This document shows positions 53,480 to 62,757 of a stretch of DNA of 64,000 bases, piece by piece (the stretch's first letter is position 1; the number at the start of each line of letters is the position of its first letter). Source of the stretch: CALOCY01 sp942491975 (GTDB lineage: Bacteria; Bacteroidota; Bacteroidia; Bacteroidales; Prolixibacteraceae); assembly GCA_942491975.1 (NCBI GenBank), contig CALOCY010000004.1, positions 310,001-374,000 of the forward strand, in the 5' to 3' direction. The translations under genes and the position numbers were made by a program. The notes beneath the pieces were generated by a model that was given only the letters and a program-made list of their open reading frames with translations, did no database searches and was not told where the DNA came from.

Positions 53480-54583
53480 ATGACATTAGCAGTAAAAGAT
53501 ATTATCCGGTGTATTGAAGAATTTGCCCCTCCGGCTTATCAGGAACCGTATGATAATTCCGGTTTATTGGTAGGCAATCCAGGCCACCAAATCGAATCGG
53601 TGCTTATTACGATTGATGTTACAGAGGCTGTAATTGATGAGGCTATTGCGAAAAAAACAGGCCTTATTATTGCCCACCATCCCCTTATCTTTTCAGGATT
53701 GAAGCAGATCACCGGGCATAACATGGTGGGGCGGTGTGTCATAAAAGCCATAAAAAATGATGTGGCCATTTATGCAGCGCATACCAATATGGACAGCGTG
53801 TTTGGTGGTGTCAACTCGAAAATATGTGAGAAAATCGGACTAAAAAATTGCAAAGTCCTTTCGCCTGTTAACGGACACCTTTGTAAGTTGGTAACATTTG
53901 TTCCGTTGGATTATGCCGAAAAAGTGAGAAGTGCACTTTTTAAAGCGGGGGCAGGAGACATTGGGAATTATGACTCATGCAGTTATAACGTTGAAGGAAC
54001 AGGTACGTTCAGGGGAGGAGAAGGTACAGACCCGTTTGTGGGAAAACAGGGGGTGCTTCATCATGAAAAGGAGGTGCGTATCGAAACCGTTTTCCCCAAA
54101 CATATTCAACATACTCTTATTAAGAGATTGCTCGAGGCTCATCCGTATGAGGAGGTAGCATTTGATATTTATCCGCTTGAAAACAAATATAAAAGTGTTG
54201 GTATCGGAATGGCAGGCGAACTTCCGGAGGGTGAAGATGAGTTGACATTCCTGAAAAGGATAAAAGAGGCATTTAAATGCCGTGTTGTAAGGCACACTCC
54301 TTTGCGGGGAAAGAAGGTGCAGAAAGTTGCGGTTTGCGGGGGATCTGGAAGTCAGTTTCTGCCTGTAGCCATAGCTGCAGGTGCTGATATTTTTATTACG
54401 GGCGACTATAAATACCACCAGTTTTTTGATGCAGAAGGGAAAATTGTAATTGCTGACTTGGGACATTACGAGAGTGAACAATTTACTAAAGATGTTTTTT
54501 ATGAAATACTTATAAAAAAATTCCCTAAATTTGCACTCCATTTATCGGAGGTAAATACAAATCCGATAAATTATCTGATTTAG
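53480..54583 (+). CDS. Nif3-like dinuclear metal centre protein
   Basis: 367 aa. DNSGLLVGNP, ITIDVTEAVIDEA and LIIAHHPLIFSG (H66-H67) form the first metal-binding half; ITGDYKYHQFFDA and LADLGHYESEQ (His and Glu) form the second. Residues ~125-235 are the inserted PII-like/CutA-like domain found in the ~370-aa class (SVGIGMAGELPEG follows it). These proteins form toroidal hexamers; some are called GTP cyclohydrolase-like, but the reaction is unsettled. Confidence 0.93.
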   Translation: MTLAVKDIIRCIEEFAPPAYQEPYDNSGLLVGNPGHQIESVLITIDVTEAVIDEAIAKKTGLIIAHHPLIFSGLKQITGHNMVGRCVIKAIKNDVAIYAAHTNMDSVFGGVNSKICEKIGLKNCKVLSPVNGHLCKLVTFVPLDYAEKVRSALFKAGAGDIGNYDSCSYNVEGTGTFRGGEGTDPFVGKQGVLHHEKEVRIETVFPKHIQHTLIKRLLEAHPYEEVAFDIYPLENKYKSVGIGMAGELPEGEDELTFLKRIKEAFKCRVVRHTPLRGKKVQKVAVCGGSGSQFLPVAIAAGADIFITGDYKYHQFFDAEGKIVIADLGHYESEQFTKDVFYEILIKKFPKFALHLSEVNTNPINYLI

Positions 54584-54614
54584 CATAAACAGACCTTAAA
54601 ATAAATAGTGTAAT

Positions 54615-55385
54615 ATGGCAGCAAAATATCAGAAACCGGAAGTGAAAGATGTTCCGGTTGAAGAAAAACTTAAGGCCCTTCATGAGTTGCAACGGGTGAT
54701 GTCGGAGATAGATAAAATTAATACCCTGCGTGGTGAACTGCCTTTGGAAGTTCAGGATTTGGAAGATGAGATTGCCGGGTTGAAAACAAGGCTTGCAAAC
54801 TATGAGGATGATATTAAAAACCTGGATACTTCGATTGGAAACAGAAAGAACCAGATTAAAGAGTCGCAGGCATTGATTGCGAAATATACCGAACAACAAA
54901 ACAATGTCCGAAATAACCGTGAATACGATTCGTTATCAAAAGAGATTGAATTTCAGAACCTGGAAATAGAGTTGTCTGAGAAAAGGATTAATGAATTTAC
55001 CCAGGAGCTGACAACCAAGAAGCAGGCAATAGAAGATGCAACAAAACATATTGTGGGGCGTGAAGGAGATCTGGAGCAAAAGAAAAAAGAACTCGAAGAT
55101 ATTAGCTCTGAAACCCAGGTAGAAGAGGACAAACTAAATGCCAAGGCAGAGAAAATCGGAGGCATGGTTGAGGAGCGCCTCTATACAGCATTTAAGCGTA
55201 TCCGTAAAAATGCACATAATGGGTTAGCTGTTGTTACAATCTCCCGTGATGCCTGTGGTGGATGTTTCAACCGTATCCCTCCCCAGCGTCAGCTGGATAT
55301 TGCTTCGCGTAAAAAAATTATTGTATGTGAATATTGCGGACGTATTCTTGTTGATAATGAAATGGACGGGTTGGACGGAAAATAG
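54615..55385 (+). CDS. Coiled-coil protein with C4-type zinc ribbon
   Basis: 256 aa. A long antiparallel coiled coil (about 12-185; for example LEDEIAGLKTRLANYEDDIK and NLEIELSEKRINEFTQELTT) ends in a zinc ribbon with ligands C214 and C217 (ACGGCFNRIPPQRQ) and C238 and C241 (CEYCGRIL). It matches the zf-RING_7/CT398-like family, possibly nucleic-acid binding or linked to secretion chaperones in other bacteria. It follows the Nif3-like gene by 31 bp; that pairing is frequent in Bacteroidota as I recall. Confidence 0.9.
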   Translation: MAAKYQKPEVKDVPVEEKLKALHELQRVMSEIDKINTLRGELPLEVQDLEDEIAGLKTRLANYEDDIKNLDTSIGNRKNQIKESQALIAKYTEQQNNVRNNREYDSLSKEIEFQNLEIELSEKRINEFTQELTTKKQAIEDATKHIVGREGDLEQKKKELEDISSETQVEEDKLNAKAEKIGGMVEERLYTAFKRIRKNAHNGLAVVTISRDACGGCFNRIPPQRQLDIASRKKIIVCEYCGRILVDNEMDGLDGK

Positions 55386-55395
55386 TTAAATGATT

Positions 55396-55450
55396 TAGTA
55401 GTAATAAAAAGAGGTGTTTCTTGTTGAAACACCTCTTTTTATTACTACTA
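55396..55450. terminator. Exceptionally long bidirectional terminator (25-bp perfect stem)
   Basis: Bases 55396-55420 are exactly complementary to 55426-55450 with loop TTGTT. The inner GAGGTGTTTC/GAAACACCTC core with flanking A and T tracts works in both directions; the outer TAGTAGTAAT/ATTACTACTA extends it beyond usual length. Confidence 0.9.
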
Positions 55451-55672
55451 ACCTGAGTTCGATTATAAAATAGTTGTATTAAAAATGTTTGAAAAATGTG
55501 TTAAGTTGTTGATTTGCTGAGCAAATAGGGCAAAGCCCCAAGCCCCCTTCATTTCTTTTCCTTAGATGAAAAGAAACGAAGCAAAGAAAAATCAAGCCAA
55601 AATAAAGCTGTTTACATTTTCAATGTAACCAATTAGCCCGCATCGCGCAATTTTGGCGACTCACGAACAAAA

Positions 55673-55848
55673 GTTTTTTTATTCGTGAAACTCAAATTTC
55701 AAAAACGTAGTGCATTGAAATTTATAAGTTGAACGAATTCCGATAGCGTAGCGTATCGGGATAAATGAGTTAATACTCCGATGCTTGCATCGATCAAAAA
55801 AGAATTCCTTTTTGATACCTCGACAGCTCTGCTGCGAGGTAGTTCATT
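55673..55848 (+). repeat. 176-bp structured dispersed repeat, copy 2
   Basis: Identical to 2157-2332. Here the left edge overlaps a further 7-bp hairpin TCACGAA/TTCGTGA (55661-55686) that copy 1 lacks. The right edge runs into AT-rich DNA before the TPM gene stop. Confidence 0.9.
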
Positions 55849-55935
55849 TAAAATGCTTACTATCAAATATGTTAGAAAAAAATTCTTATATCGAACTCAG
55901 GTTGCCAGGTACTCAAATCTCAATGCTTTTGTCGG

Positions 55936-56745
55936 TTACCAACTCCCTCCGGCACCGCCTCCGCCGAAGCCTCCTCCACCAAAACCGCCAAAGCTACTTC
56001 CGCCTCCAAAAGAGCCGCCCCCCGAAGAGAAATCATTGAATAATCCACCATGTGAATGGCGACCGGAACTCATCATGGTCATAGCAGCCCAGAAAGGGAG
56101 GCTGCGGCCGATACCTGTGGCACGTCTTTTTCTTCGTAAAACGGGGATGATTACGAAGAAGAGTAAAAACAGCAGGAAAAATCCGCTTCCTCCTCCCGAT
56201 TTGCGTTTCTTGACCTGCTGGTGATATTGTGCGGCAGAAAATTCACCTTTGGTAAGCCCGATCAGTACCGTTGTTGCCTTGTCCAGCCCCGTGAAATAAT
56301 CATTTTGCTTAAAATAAGGGATTAACTCTGCATCAACAATATCACGGTTGGCAATGGCATCGGGTACTGCACCTTCCAGCCCGTAGCCAATAGCTACAAA
56401 TACCTGCCCGTTAGAATTATGGGTTTTGGGCTTCACCAGGATAAGGATACCATTATCACTGCCTTTTATGCCAATTCCCCAATTGTGTGCAAGCCGGGTA
56501 GCATAATCAGACTTGTCGTAGCCATCAAGGCTTTTTACCGTAACAATGGCAATTTGTGTTGAGGTAGCTGCAAAATAGTCTACCAGCTTTCGTTCCAGGT
56601 GATTATTTTCGGCCTGGGTAAGTACTCTTGCAAAATCGTTCACTAACCTTGGCGGGTTGGGACGTTCGGGAAAATCATCGGCTGCAACAGAGAAGCTGAT
56701 AACGGCCAAAAATAGCAGGGTAAAATATTGTTTAATCAATAGCAT
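55936..56745 (-). CDS. TPM-domain exported protein with Gly-rich tail
   Basis: 269 aa. Signal peptide 1-21; TPM/UPF0603 domain (about 30-170) with VNDFARVLTQAENNHLERKL, STQIAIVTVKSLDG and AHNWGIGIKGSDNGILILV. A transmembrane helix at about 186-204 (GFFLLFLLFFVIIPVL) is followed by a Gly/Ser/Phe-rich tail (GGGSFGGGSSFGGFGGGG) ending GGSW, as in YgcG proteins. Last gene of a lemA-TPM-TPM operon, an arrangement usual for these membrane-associated proteins of poorly known function. Confidence 0.9.
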   Translation of the reverse strand: MLLIKQYFTLLFLAVISFSVAADDFPERPNPPRLVNDFARVLTQAENNHLERKLVDYFAATSTQIAIVTVKSLDGYDKSDYATRLAHNWGIGIKGSDNGILILVKPKTHNSNGQVFVAIGYGLEGAVPDAIANRDIVDAELIPYFKQNDYFTGLDKATTVLIGLTKGEFSAAQYHQQVKKRKSGGGSGFFLLFLLFFVIIPVLRRKRRATGIGRSLPFWAAMTMMSSGRHSHGGLFNDFSSGGGSFGGGSSFGGFGGGGFGGGGAGGSW

Positions 56746-56768
56746 GTTTTCCGGTTTTTAGTTAAAGG

Positions 56769-57206
56769 TTATTCTCCAAACGAAATATCATCGTTCAGTT
56801 CATTTACATCGTCTTCCTGATAAGGGAAATGGCTTTTAAGCTGTTCGCCGGCCATAATAATCCCTTTTGACAGCCCGCCTGCAAAGTCTTCTGTTTTAAA
56901 GTGTTCAAGGATGGTGCCTTTAATCTCATCCCAGAAGTTCTCGGGAACCTTGGTGTTGATGCCGGCATCGCCTAAAATACCAAACTTATGGTCGTTGACG
57001 GCCAGGTAAAACAGCACACCGTTGCGCAGTTCGGTTTGTTGCATCTTCAGCTTGTCAAAGATATAGGATGCCCGGTCAAGCACATCTCCTTTACAATGGT
57101 TTTCGATGTGTACACGTACTTCACCTGAGGTATTCAGCTCGGCTTGTTTAACAGCATCTGTGATCTGTTGCTTTTGTGCTGCATTAAAAAAATCTGATGG
57201 TCGCAT
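56769..57206 (-). CDS. TPM-domain protein, short form
   Basis: 145 aa from the ATG at 57206 (MRPSDFFNAAQKQQI); the longer in-frame start at 57239 adds 11 residues with no family match. Second TPM domain of the operon: AVKQAELNTSGEVRVHIE, DVLDRASYIFDKLKM and GVLFYLAVNDHKFGILGDAGI. No signal peptide or membrane segment, so cytoplasmic or peripheral. Function unknown. Located 23 bp upstream of the larger TPM gene. Confidence 0.85.
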   Translation of the reverse strand: MRPSDFFNAAQKQQITDAVKQAELNTSGEVRVHIENHCKGDVLDRASYIFDKLKMQQTELRNGVLFYLAVNDHKFGILGDAGINTKVPENFWDEIKGTILEHFKTEDFAGGLSKGIIMAGEQLKSHFPYQEDDVNELNDDISFGE

Positions 57207-57432
57207 AATTTTCAATTGTTTTAGGTAATAACAGTTCATCGATTTTTTGTGACTGATTGAATGTCAAAACTTTTTCAAAGTTTGCTGAAATTAATTATAT
57301 GGCTAAAAATCAACCTTTTAGTGTTTTTCGAGCTTTAGCTTTGGAAAAGTTTAACGAACTATTGAGGTAAGGATCAATATCATCACCTTCTGTAACATTC
57401 CGTTAACTTCCACTAACTTTTGTTTCTTCAGT

Positions 57433-58032
57433 TTAGAATTGCACTTCAGGCGCCCTCTCTGCACCTTTTTCTGCTTCGAAGTATGATTTTTTCTCAAAAC
57501 CAAACATGTTTGCAATGAGATTTTTAGGAAACTTTCGGATAAACGTATTATACCCCCTTGCCGATTCGTTGAACCTGTGGCGTTCGGTGGAAATACGGTT
57601 CTCTGTCCCTTCGAGTTGTGCCTGCAGATCGCGAAAATTTTGATTCGCTTTCAGGTCAGGGTAACGCTCTACCACTACCATTAAACGGCTCAGTGCTGAT
57701 GACAATTCACCCTGTGCCTGCTGGAATTGCTGAAGCATTTGCGGGTTAAGGTTATCGGCACTTATAGTGGTTGATGTAGCTTTCGAACGGGCTTCAATGA
57801 CTGCCTCAAGGGTCTCTTTCTCATGGGCAGCATACCCTTTTACTGTATTTACCAGGTTGGGGATAAGGTCGGCCCTGCGTTGATACACATTCTCTACCTG
57901 TGACCACTGTGCGGTTACCCCCTCTTCCAGTTCAACCATCCGGTTATAGTTCGATTTAAAGAAACTGTAAGTGAGTAGTCCTAAAACAAGAATAACTCCA
58001 ATAATAATCAATCCACTCTTTTTCATAATCAT
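57433..58032 (-). CDS. lemA: LemA family protein
   Basis: 199 aa; ATG at 58032, with a second ATG at 58026 equally possible (MKKSGLIIIGVILVLGLL). One N-terminal membrane helix, then the LemA helical bundle: YNRMVELEEGVTAQWSQVENVYQRRADLIPNLVNTVKGYA in family order, LMVVVERYPDLKANQNF, LEGTENRISTERHRFNE, and the end ARGYNTFIRKFPKN. It is the first gene of the LemA-TPM-TPM group, though 226 bp separate it from the first TPM gene. Its biological role is unclear. Confidence 0.93.
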   Translation of the reverse strand: MIMKKSGLIIIGVILVLGLLTYSFFKSNYNRMVELEEGVTAQWSQVENVYQRRADLIPNLVNTVKGYAAHEKETLEAVIEARSKATSTTISADNLNPQMLQQFQQAQGELSSALSRLMVVVERYPDLKANQNFRDLQAQLEGTENRISTERHRFNESARGYNTFIRKFPKNLIANMFGFEKKSYFEAEKGAERAPEVQF

Positions 58033-58183
58033 CTATTTTTTCGTTTATAAATTCGTTCCTGATATTTATTAGGTATGTAAATGTTGCAAAACTGTTACAA
58101 AAATTTTCAAATAAATCGGGGAATGACGAAATTTCATCCCTCAAGTAATCCGTGCAAAAGATAAACCAAAATAACAACAAAAT

Positions 58184-60193
58184 ATGATTAAAGAAGAATT
58201 TCAACGGGCTGTTTTGGAGGGGATACCTTCAGCAATGCCTTCCCCGAAGCCTTATGATACAACGGTTAGTCATGCCCCCCGGCGTAAAGAGATACTCTCG
58301 GAAGATGAAAAAAAACTGGCTATTCGAAATGCGTTACGCTATTTCCCCGCAGCACAGCATGCCATTTTGGCATCGGAATTTGCCGAAGAGCTTAAAAAGT
58401 ACGGACGTATTTACATGTACCGTTTTCGCCCCGATTATAAGATATATGCCCGTCCCATTGACTGGTATCCCGGAAAATCGGAACAGGCCAAAGCCATAAT
58501 GCTGATGATACAGAACAATCTGGACTATGCTGTGGCACAACATCCGCATGAGCTGATTACGTATGGGGGCAACGGGGCAGTATTTCAGAATTGGGCACAA
58601 TACCTGCTTACCATGAAGTACCTTTCCGAGATGACCGATGAACAAACATTGGTAATGTATTCAGGCCATCCGATGGGATTATACCCTTCGCATAAAAATG
58701 CCCCAAGGGTTGTGGTAACCAATGGGATGATGATCCCTAACTATTCAAAACCCGATGACTGGGAACGTTTCAATGCACTGGGCGTTACCCAGTACGGGCA
58801 GATGACAGCCGGCTCGTATATGTATATCGGGCCACAGGGGATTGTGCACGGAACAACCATTACTGTACTGAACGCCGGGCGTATGATCAACGGAAAAGGT
58901 AAGCCGGGTGAAGCACAACTGTTTGTAACTGCCGGGTTAGGTGGCATGAGTGGGGCGCAGCCTAAAGCCGGAAATATTGCCGGGGTAGTGAGTATTACGG
59001 CAGAGATAAACCCTGATGCTGCATGGAAACGACATGAGCAGGGCTGGGTAGATGAAGTGATTGAAGATACAGATAAAACGATTGATACGGCATTGGAATG
59101 GCGTAAGAGGGGTGAGGCACACTCCATCGCTTTTCTGGGCAATGTGGTTGATCTTTGGGAGCGTATGGCTGAGCGCAAGATATATGTGGAAATGGGTTCT
59201 GATCAAACATCATTGCACAACCCATGGGCCGGTGGCTACTATCCGGCAGGATTGACCTATAAGGAAGCGAATCAGATGATGGCAGATGATCCTGCCGAGT
59301 TTAAAAACAGGGTACAGGATTCATTGCGTCGTCATGTAAAGGCGATAAACACATTGACTGAAGAGGGCATGTATTTCTTCGATTACGGCAATGCGTTTTT
59401 GCTGGAGAGTTCACGTGCCGGGGCCGATGTAATGGCTGAAGATGGAAAAACATTCCGTTATCCTTCGTATGTACAGGATATTATGGGGCCGATGTGTTTC
59501 GACTACGGATTTGGCCCGTTCCGGTGGGTTTGTGCCTCGGGTAAGCCTGAAGACCTTGCAGAGACCGACCGTATTGCTACAGAAGTACTGGGTGAAATTA
59601 TGGCACACTCCCCGAAAGAGATACAACAGCAAATGGCCGATAATATCCGCTGGATAAAAGGGGCGCAGGAGAATAAAATGGTGGTGGGTTCACAGGCCCG
59701 TATTCTTTATGCTGATGCTGAAGGGCGTATGAAAATTGCTGCAGCCTTTAACAAGGCGATTAAAAAGGGACGTATTGGCCCGGTAGTGCTTGGGCGTGAT
59801 CATCACGATGTATCAGGCACCGATTCACCGTTCCGTGAGACGTCAAATATATACGACGGATCAAGCTTCACGGCTGACATGGCGATACAGAATGTTATTG
59901 GCGATAGTTTCCGTGGCGCCACATGGGTATCAATACACAATGGTGGTGGCGTAGGATGGGGCGAAGTGATCAATGGTGGTTTTGGTATGTTACTTGATGG
60001 TTCTGACGATGCCGACCGTCGCCTGCGTTCAATGCTCCATTGGGATGTAAACAATGGTATTTCCCGCCGTAGCTGGGCACGTAACGATGAAGCTATATTT
60101 GCCATCAAACGGGCAATGGAGCAGGAGCCGTTACTTAAAGTTACCCTACCCAATAGTGTAGATGATGCTATTGTAGAGCAGTTGAAGTTTTAA
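58184..60193 (+). CDS. hutU: Urocanate hydratase
   Basis: 669 aa, the long bacterial urocanase form. YGGNGAVFQNWAQYLLTMKYL, YSGHPMGLYPSHKNAPRVVV, AGSYMYIGPQGIVHGTT and TAGLGGMSGAQPKAG mark the NAD+-binding and substrate regions. IMGPMCFDYGFGPFRWVCASG contains the catalytic Cys region, and GGGVGWGEVINGGFGMLLDG is the C-terminal signature. It converts urocanate to imidazolonepropionate, the second step of histidine degradation. No other hut gene is next to it in this window, so the rest of the pathway lies elsewhere. Confidence 0.97.
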   Translation: MIKEEFQRAVLEGIPSAMPSPKPYDTTVSHAPRRKEILSEDEKKLAIRNALRYFPAAQHAILASEFAEELKKYGRIYMYRFRPDYKIYARPIDWYPGKSEQAKAIMLMIQNNLDYAVAQHPHELITYGGNGAVFQNWAQYLLTMKYLSEMTDEQTLVMYSGHPMGLYPSHKNAPRVVVTNGMMIPNYSKPDDWERFNALGVTQYGQMTAGSYMYIGPQGIVHGTTITVLNAGRMINGKGKPGEAQLFVTAGLGGMSGAQPKAGNIAGVVSITAEINPDAAWKRHEQGWVDEVIEDTDKTIDTALEWRKRGEAHSIAFLGNVVDLWERMAERKIYVEMGSDQTSLHNPWAGGYYPAGLTYKEANQMMADDPAEFKNRVQDSLRRHVKAINTLTEEGMYFFDYGNAFLLESSRAGADVMAEDGKTFRYPSYVQDIMGPMCFDYGFGPFRWVCASGKPEDLAETDRIATEVLGEIMAHSPKEIQQQMADNIRWIKGAQENKMVVGSQARILYADAEGRMKIAAAFNKAIKKGRIGPVVLGRDHHDVSGTDSPFRETSNIYDGSSFTADMAIQNVIGDSFRGATWVSIHNGGGVGWGEVINGGFGMLLDGSDDADRRLRSMLHWDVNNGISRRSWARNDEAIFAIKRAMEQEPLLKVTLPNSVDDAIVEQLKF

Positions 60194-60218
60194 GCTTAAA
60201 GCTTGTCAAAGAAGGTAG

Positions 60219-60414
60219 AAAGAGGCTGTATCAAAAAGAAAAGAATTGCAAGAGACGCTTACGAATTGAAAGGAGATTTTTCTTTTCTACCCCCAAACCC
60301 ACTGAAGGGGGCTAAAAATCTCCCCTTCAGGGGAGATTTAGAGGGGTAAAAGAACGTTGTGATAACAAATCGTAGCTCGTTTTTATCTTTTACCCTTTTT
60401 GATACAGCCTCTTT
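60219..60414. mobile_element. 196-bp MITE-like element
   Basis: Bounded by a perfect 20-bp terminal inverted repeat, AAAGAGGCTGTATCAAAAAG (60219-60238, and reverse complement at 60395-60414). Inside are GGAGATTTTT/AAAAATCTCC and AAATCTCCCC-ttca-GGGGAGATTT (60316-60339). No ORF. The GAGGCTGTATCAAAAA ends resemble those of known IS families. No clear target duplication. It sits between convergent hutU and the next gene. Confidence 0.8.
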
Positions 60415-60424
60415 TCTCATGTTT

Positions 60425-61597
60425 TTACAACGTAAACCACAACGAAAGCAATTCATAAAGGTAATGGGCAATTACGCCCGCCAGCAATCCTCCGACAGTA
60501 TGTGACAATAGTGCTTTTGAGGTTAATTTGCGGTAGCCCAGTGTGTCGAGCATGGCAGTGTGGGTACTCAGGTAACCGCTCCAGCACATCCCCATGGCGG
60601 TAAATACGGCAATCACATTCCCGTCGATAATATTCTCGGCTACAAACATTTTTACCAGTGATAGTGCTGCACCCACAGCTCCCAATGAAGTGATGGGGAA
60701 AGCGATCAGCTCGGGATTTTTAAAACCGAAGAGCCCGGCAAACAGCCAATCGATATGACTGGCCAGTTTGGGGAGTATAGGCACACCTTCGTAAGCCAGC
60801 CCCTGGTAGCCCAGTGCTGCATCTTTAGGGCCAAATGTGATAATCATGACAAGTGTACTAATAACCAGCACACCCGGGATAATAGCAAGACCAAGCTCAA
60901 CGCCCGATTTTCCACCATCGAGGATGGAATTCAGGAAACGAAGGAAAGTGCTTCCTTCCGATTTAAACGAGATATTGTTTTGAGTTGATTGCATTATTTC
61001 AGTATCACCGGCAGATTCGTTTCCAAGTGTTTTTTTTGAGAAATATTGCATCAATCGGGTTGAGACGATGGCACCCGCTATAGCTCCTGCAAGGCCAATC
61101 ATTGCCGGTTTAAAATAGCCGAATCCGGACATGAATGTAATTACAATCAACCCCATGCCGAACGAGGTACCAAAATTGGCCAACGACACCAGTTGGAATT
61201 TTTTAAAGTAACTGTTGAAATTTTTATCTTTTGCTAATCCGATGATTGCCGGATTATCAGAAAAAAATGTCATGACTCCTGCCAGGGCTGATACGCCCGG
61301 AAGGTTGAAAAGGGGACGCATCAACGGTTTTAGTATTAACTCCAGCAATCGTACCACCCCAAATTCAATCATCAATTTTCCGAGTGCACCGGTTAAAACC
61401 GTAATTCCCATAATGTAGAAGACCGTGTTCATCAACAAGTCCCAAGCTGTGCGCATAATCGTATTTAGCAAATTGGCAATTCCCATGGTCTGTCCCAGGT
61501 AGCCAAATATCCCAAAAAAAACAGTTAGAAAAACCAGGGCTTCATACCTGCGTTTCACAAGGAAATCAGATTTTTTAATTTTTCTGAATGCATTCAT
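60425..61597 (-). CDS. Nucleoside-recognition (Gate) domain membrane protein
   Basis: 390 aa from the ATG at 61597 (MNAFRKIKKSDFLVKRRYEAL); the extended frame starts with a TTG at 61651 and is less likely. About nine membrane segments. Gate/nucleoside-recognition features: GALGKLMIEFGVVRLLELIL and PLFNLPGVSALAGVMTFFSDNPAI, with a second copy of the topology later (GAVGAALSLVKMFVAENI, CWSGYLSTHTAMLDTLGY). It resembles the CD0519/CD1768-type transporters. The substrate is unknown; adjacency to hutU does not prove a link. The MITE-like element ends 10 bp past the stop. Confidence 0.8.
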   Translation of the reverse strand: MNAFRKIKKSDFLVKRRYEALVFLTVFFGIFGYLGQTMGIANLLNTIMRTAWDLLMNTVFYIMGITVLTGALGKLMIEFGVVRLLELILKPLMRPLFNLPGVSALAGVMTFFSDNPAIIGLAKDKNFNSYFKKFQLVSLANFGTSFGMGLIVITFMSGFGYFKPAMIGLAGAIAGAIVSTRLMQYFSKKTLGNESAGDTEIMQSTQNNISFKSEGSTFLRFLNSILDGGKSGVELGLAIIPGVLVISTLVMIITFGPKDAALGYQGLAYEGVPILPKLASHIDWLFAGLFGFKNPELIAFPITSLGAVGAALSLVKMFVAENIIDGNVIAVFTAMGMCWSGYLSTHTAMLDTLGYRKLTSKALLSHTVGGLLAGVIAHYLYELLSLWFTL

Positions 61598-61870
61598 AAT
61601 GTGCCGGTTTGATTGTGCCGCGAAAAAAGGCATAAGGGCAATGGTAAACAATGATAAAGCACAATGATATTTTTCACTGCAATATATCGTGCCGGGTAAT
61701 ATGCTGTATCTCTTGTTTTACAGGATGTGTGGGTGTTTTTTGGGTGACAAAGGCCATTCAAATATCAGGTGGTTTTTCGCCTGATTATTGTCACTGGTTT
61801 TTTTCATGTTTTAATACAAAATAAGCGTATACTTTCGCGCCGGTTTAGTAATAGGTTCAGACCGGGAATT

Positions 61871-62620
61871 ATGAAGATTTGGAGCATATTTGCAGTTGGA
61901 TGTATCCTGTTTTTTACCCCGATTGTCCGGGGTGAGAATAATGTTGAAGCTGAACGCACGGAAATTGCGTTGAAAGCATCCCCTGTGTCAGTGAGTGTTG
62001 ATTTTAAAAGTAAGCATCTATGGCGGGGATTTGCCAGCGGTGAGACCTTTAGCATTGAGCCTAACATAACATGGAAGGTCTCTCCCCGTTTTTCATTTTC
62101 GGCATGGGGTGGTTACTGTCCCGACAACAGCTTTCGCGAAATTGACCTGTATGCAACCTACTCGATTGCCAATTTTTCAGTCACGCTGTTTGATTATTAT
62201 TGTCCTGCCAGTGGCGATTTTTTTGATGGAAGGGTAGTTGATTTTGATGCTTCAGAAACTGAACACCTTATTGATTTAAGGGTTGATTATAAGTTGAAGA
62301 AATTACCGGTGTCATTTGCGGTTTCGACCATGTTGTTTGGAAATGACCGGGATGAAGAGTCGGGCGAAAACCTCTACTCAACCTACTGTGAAGCTATTTA
62401 TATGTGGAAGCGGGGAAAACTGGCGGTTGATTTTATTGCCGGGTATACGCTTTTTAAAGGGATGTATGCCGAAAAGGCAAATTTTGTAAACCTGGTGGCA
62501 GCGGCAGGTTATCCGGTGAAACTTGGTAAAAATGTAAAATCTTCTGTGAAGGGGATTGTCACGAATAATCCTGAACAAGGCAAGACTTACCTGACATTAG
62601 GTCTTAATATGATTCTCTAA
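61871..62620 (+). CDS. Outer-membrane beta-barrel protein, TorF/porin-like
   Basis: 249 aa from the ATG at 61871, chosen because the signal peptide KIWSIFAVGCILFFTPIVRG starts there; the in-frame ATG at 61769 adds 34 residues with no signal. After the signal the chain alternates in beta-strand pattern: VSVDFKSKHLWRGFASGETF, ITWKVSPRFSFSAWGGYCPD and DLYATYSIANFSVTLFDYY, ending TYLTLGLNMIL. This layout fits small 12-strand porin-like proteins of Bacteroidota. Substrate unknown. A strong terminator follows. Confidence 0.75.
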   Translation: MKIWSIFAVGCILFFTPIVRGENNVEAERTEIALKASPVSVSVDFKSKHLWRGFASGETFSIEPNITWKVSPRFSFSAWGGYCPDNSFREIDLYATYSIANFSVTLFDYYCPASGDFFDGRVVDFDASETEHLIDLRVDYKLKKLPVSFAVSTMLFGNDRDEESGENLYSTYCEAIYMWKRGKLAVDFIAGYTLFKGMYAEKANFVNLVAAAGYPVKLGKNVKSSVKGIVTNNPEQGKTYLTLGLNMIL

Positions 62621-62662
62621 ATTGTTAATAGCGCAAATTTTTTCAATTTGGGATGCATGTGG

Positions 62663-62690
62663 GCCGGAAACAATTGTTTCCGGCTTTTTT
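62663..62690 (+). terminator. Terminator after the beta-barrel gene
   Basis: Palindrome GCCGGAAACAATTGTTTCCGGC followed by T6. Confidence 0.9.
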
Positions 62691-62757
62691 ATGGCCTGTT
62701 CTATTGATATAGATGTATCTTATTGATAAATTTGAAGAAGAATGAAAAAGAAGAACT

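Larger units (their letters stand above)
55386..55935. other. 550-bp intergenic region with long terminator and repeat copy 2
   Basis: Between two convergent genes. It holds the perfect 25-bp hairpin at 55396-55450, a non-coding stretch (55530-55672) with a GTTACATT/AATGTAAC hairpin near 55610, and the 176-bp repeat at 55673-55848. Nothing here is a convincing ORF. Confidence 0.6.

Noticed and set aside
55781..56224. 147-aa ORF with a proline-rich stretch
   Set aside because: It is the antisense shadow of the Gly/Ser-rich tail of the TPM protein; the proline runs are the complement of glycine codons.
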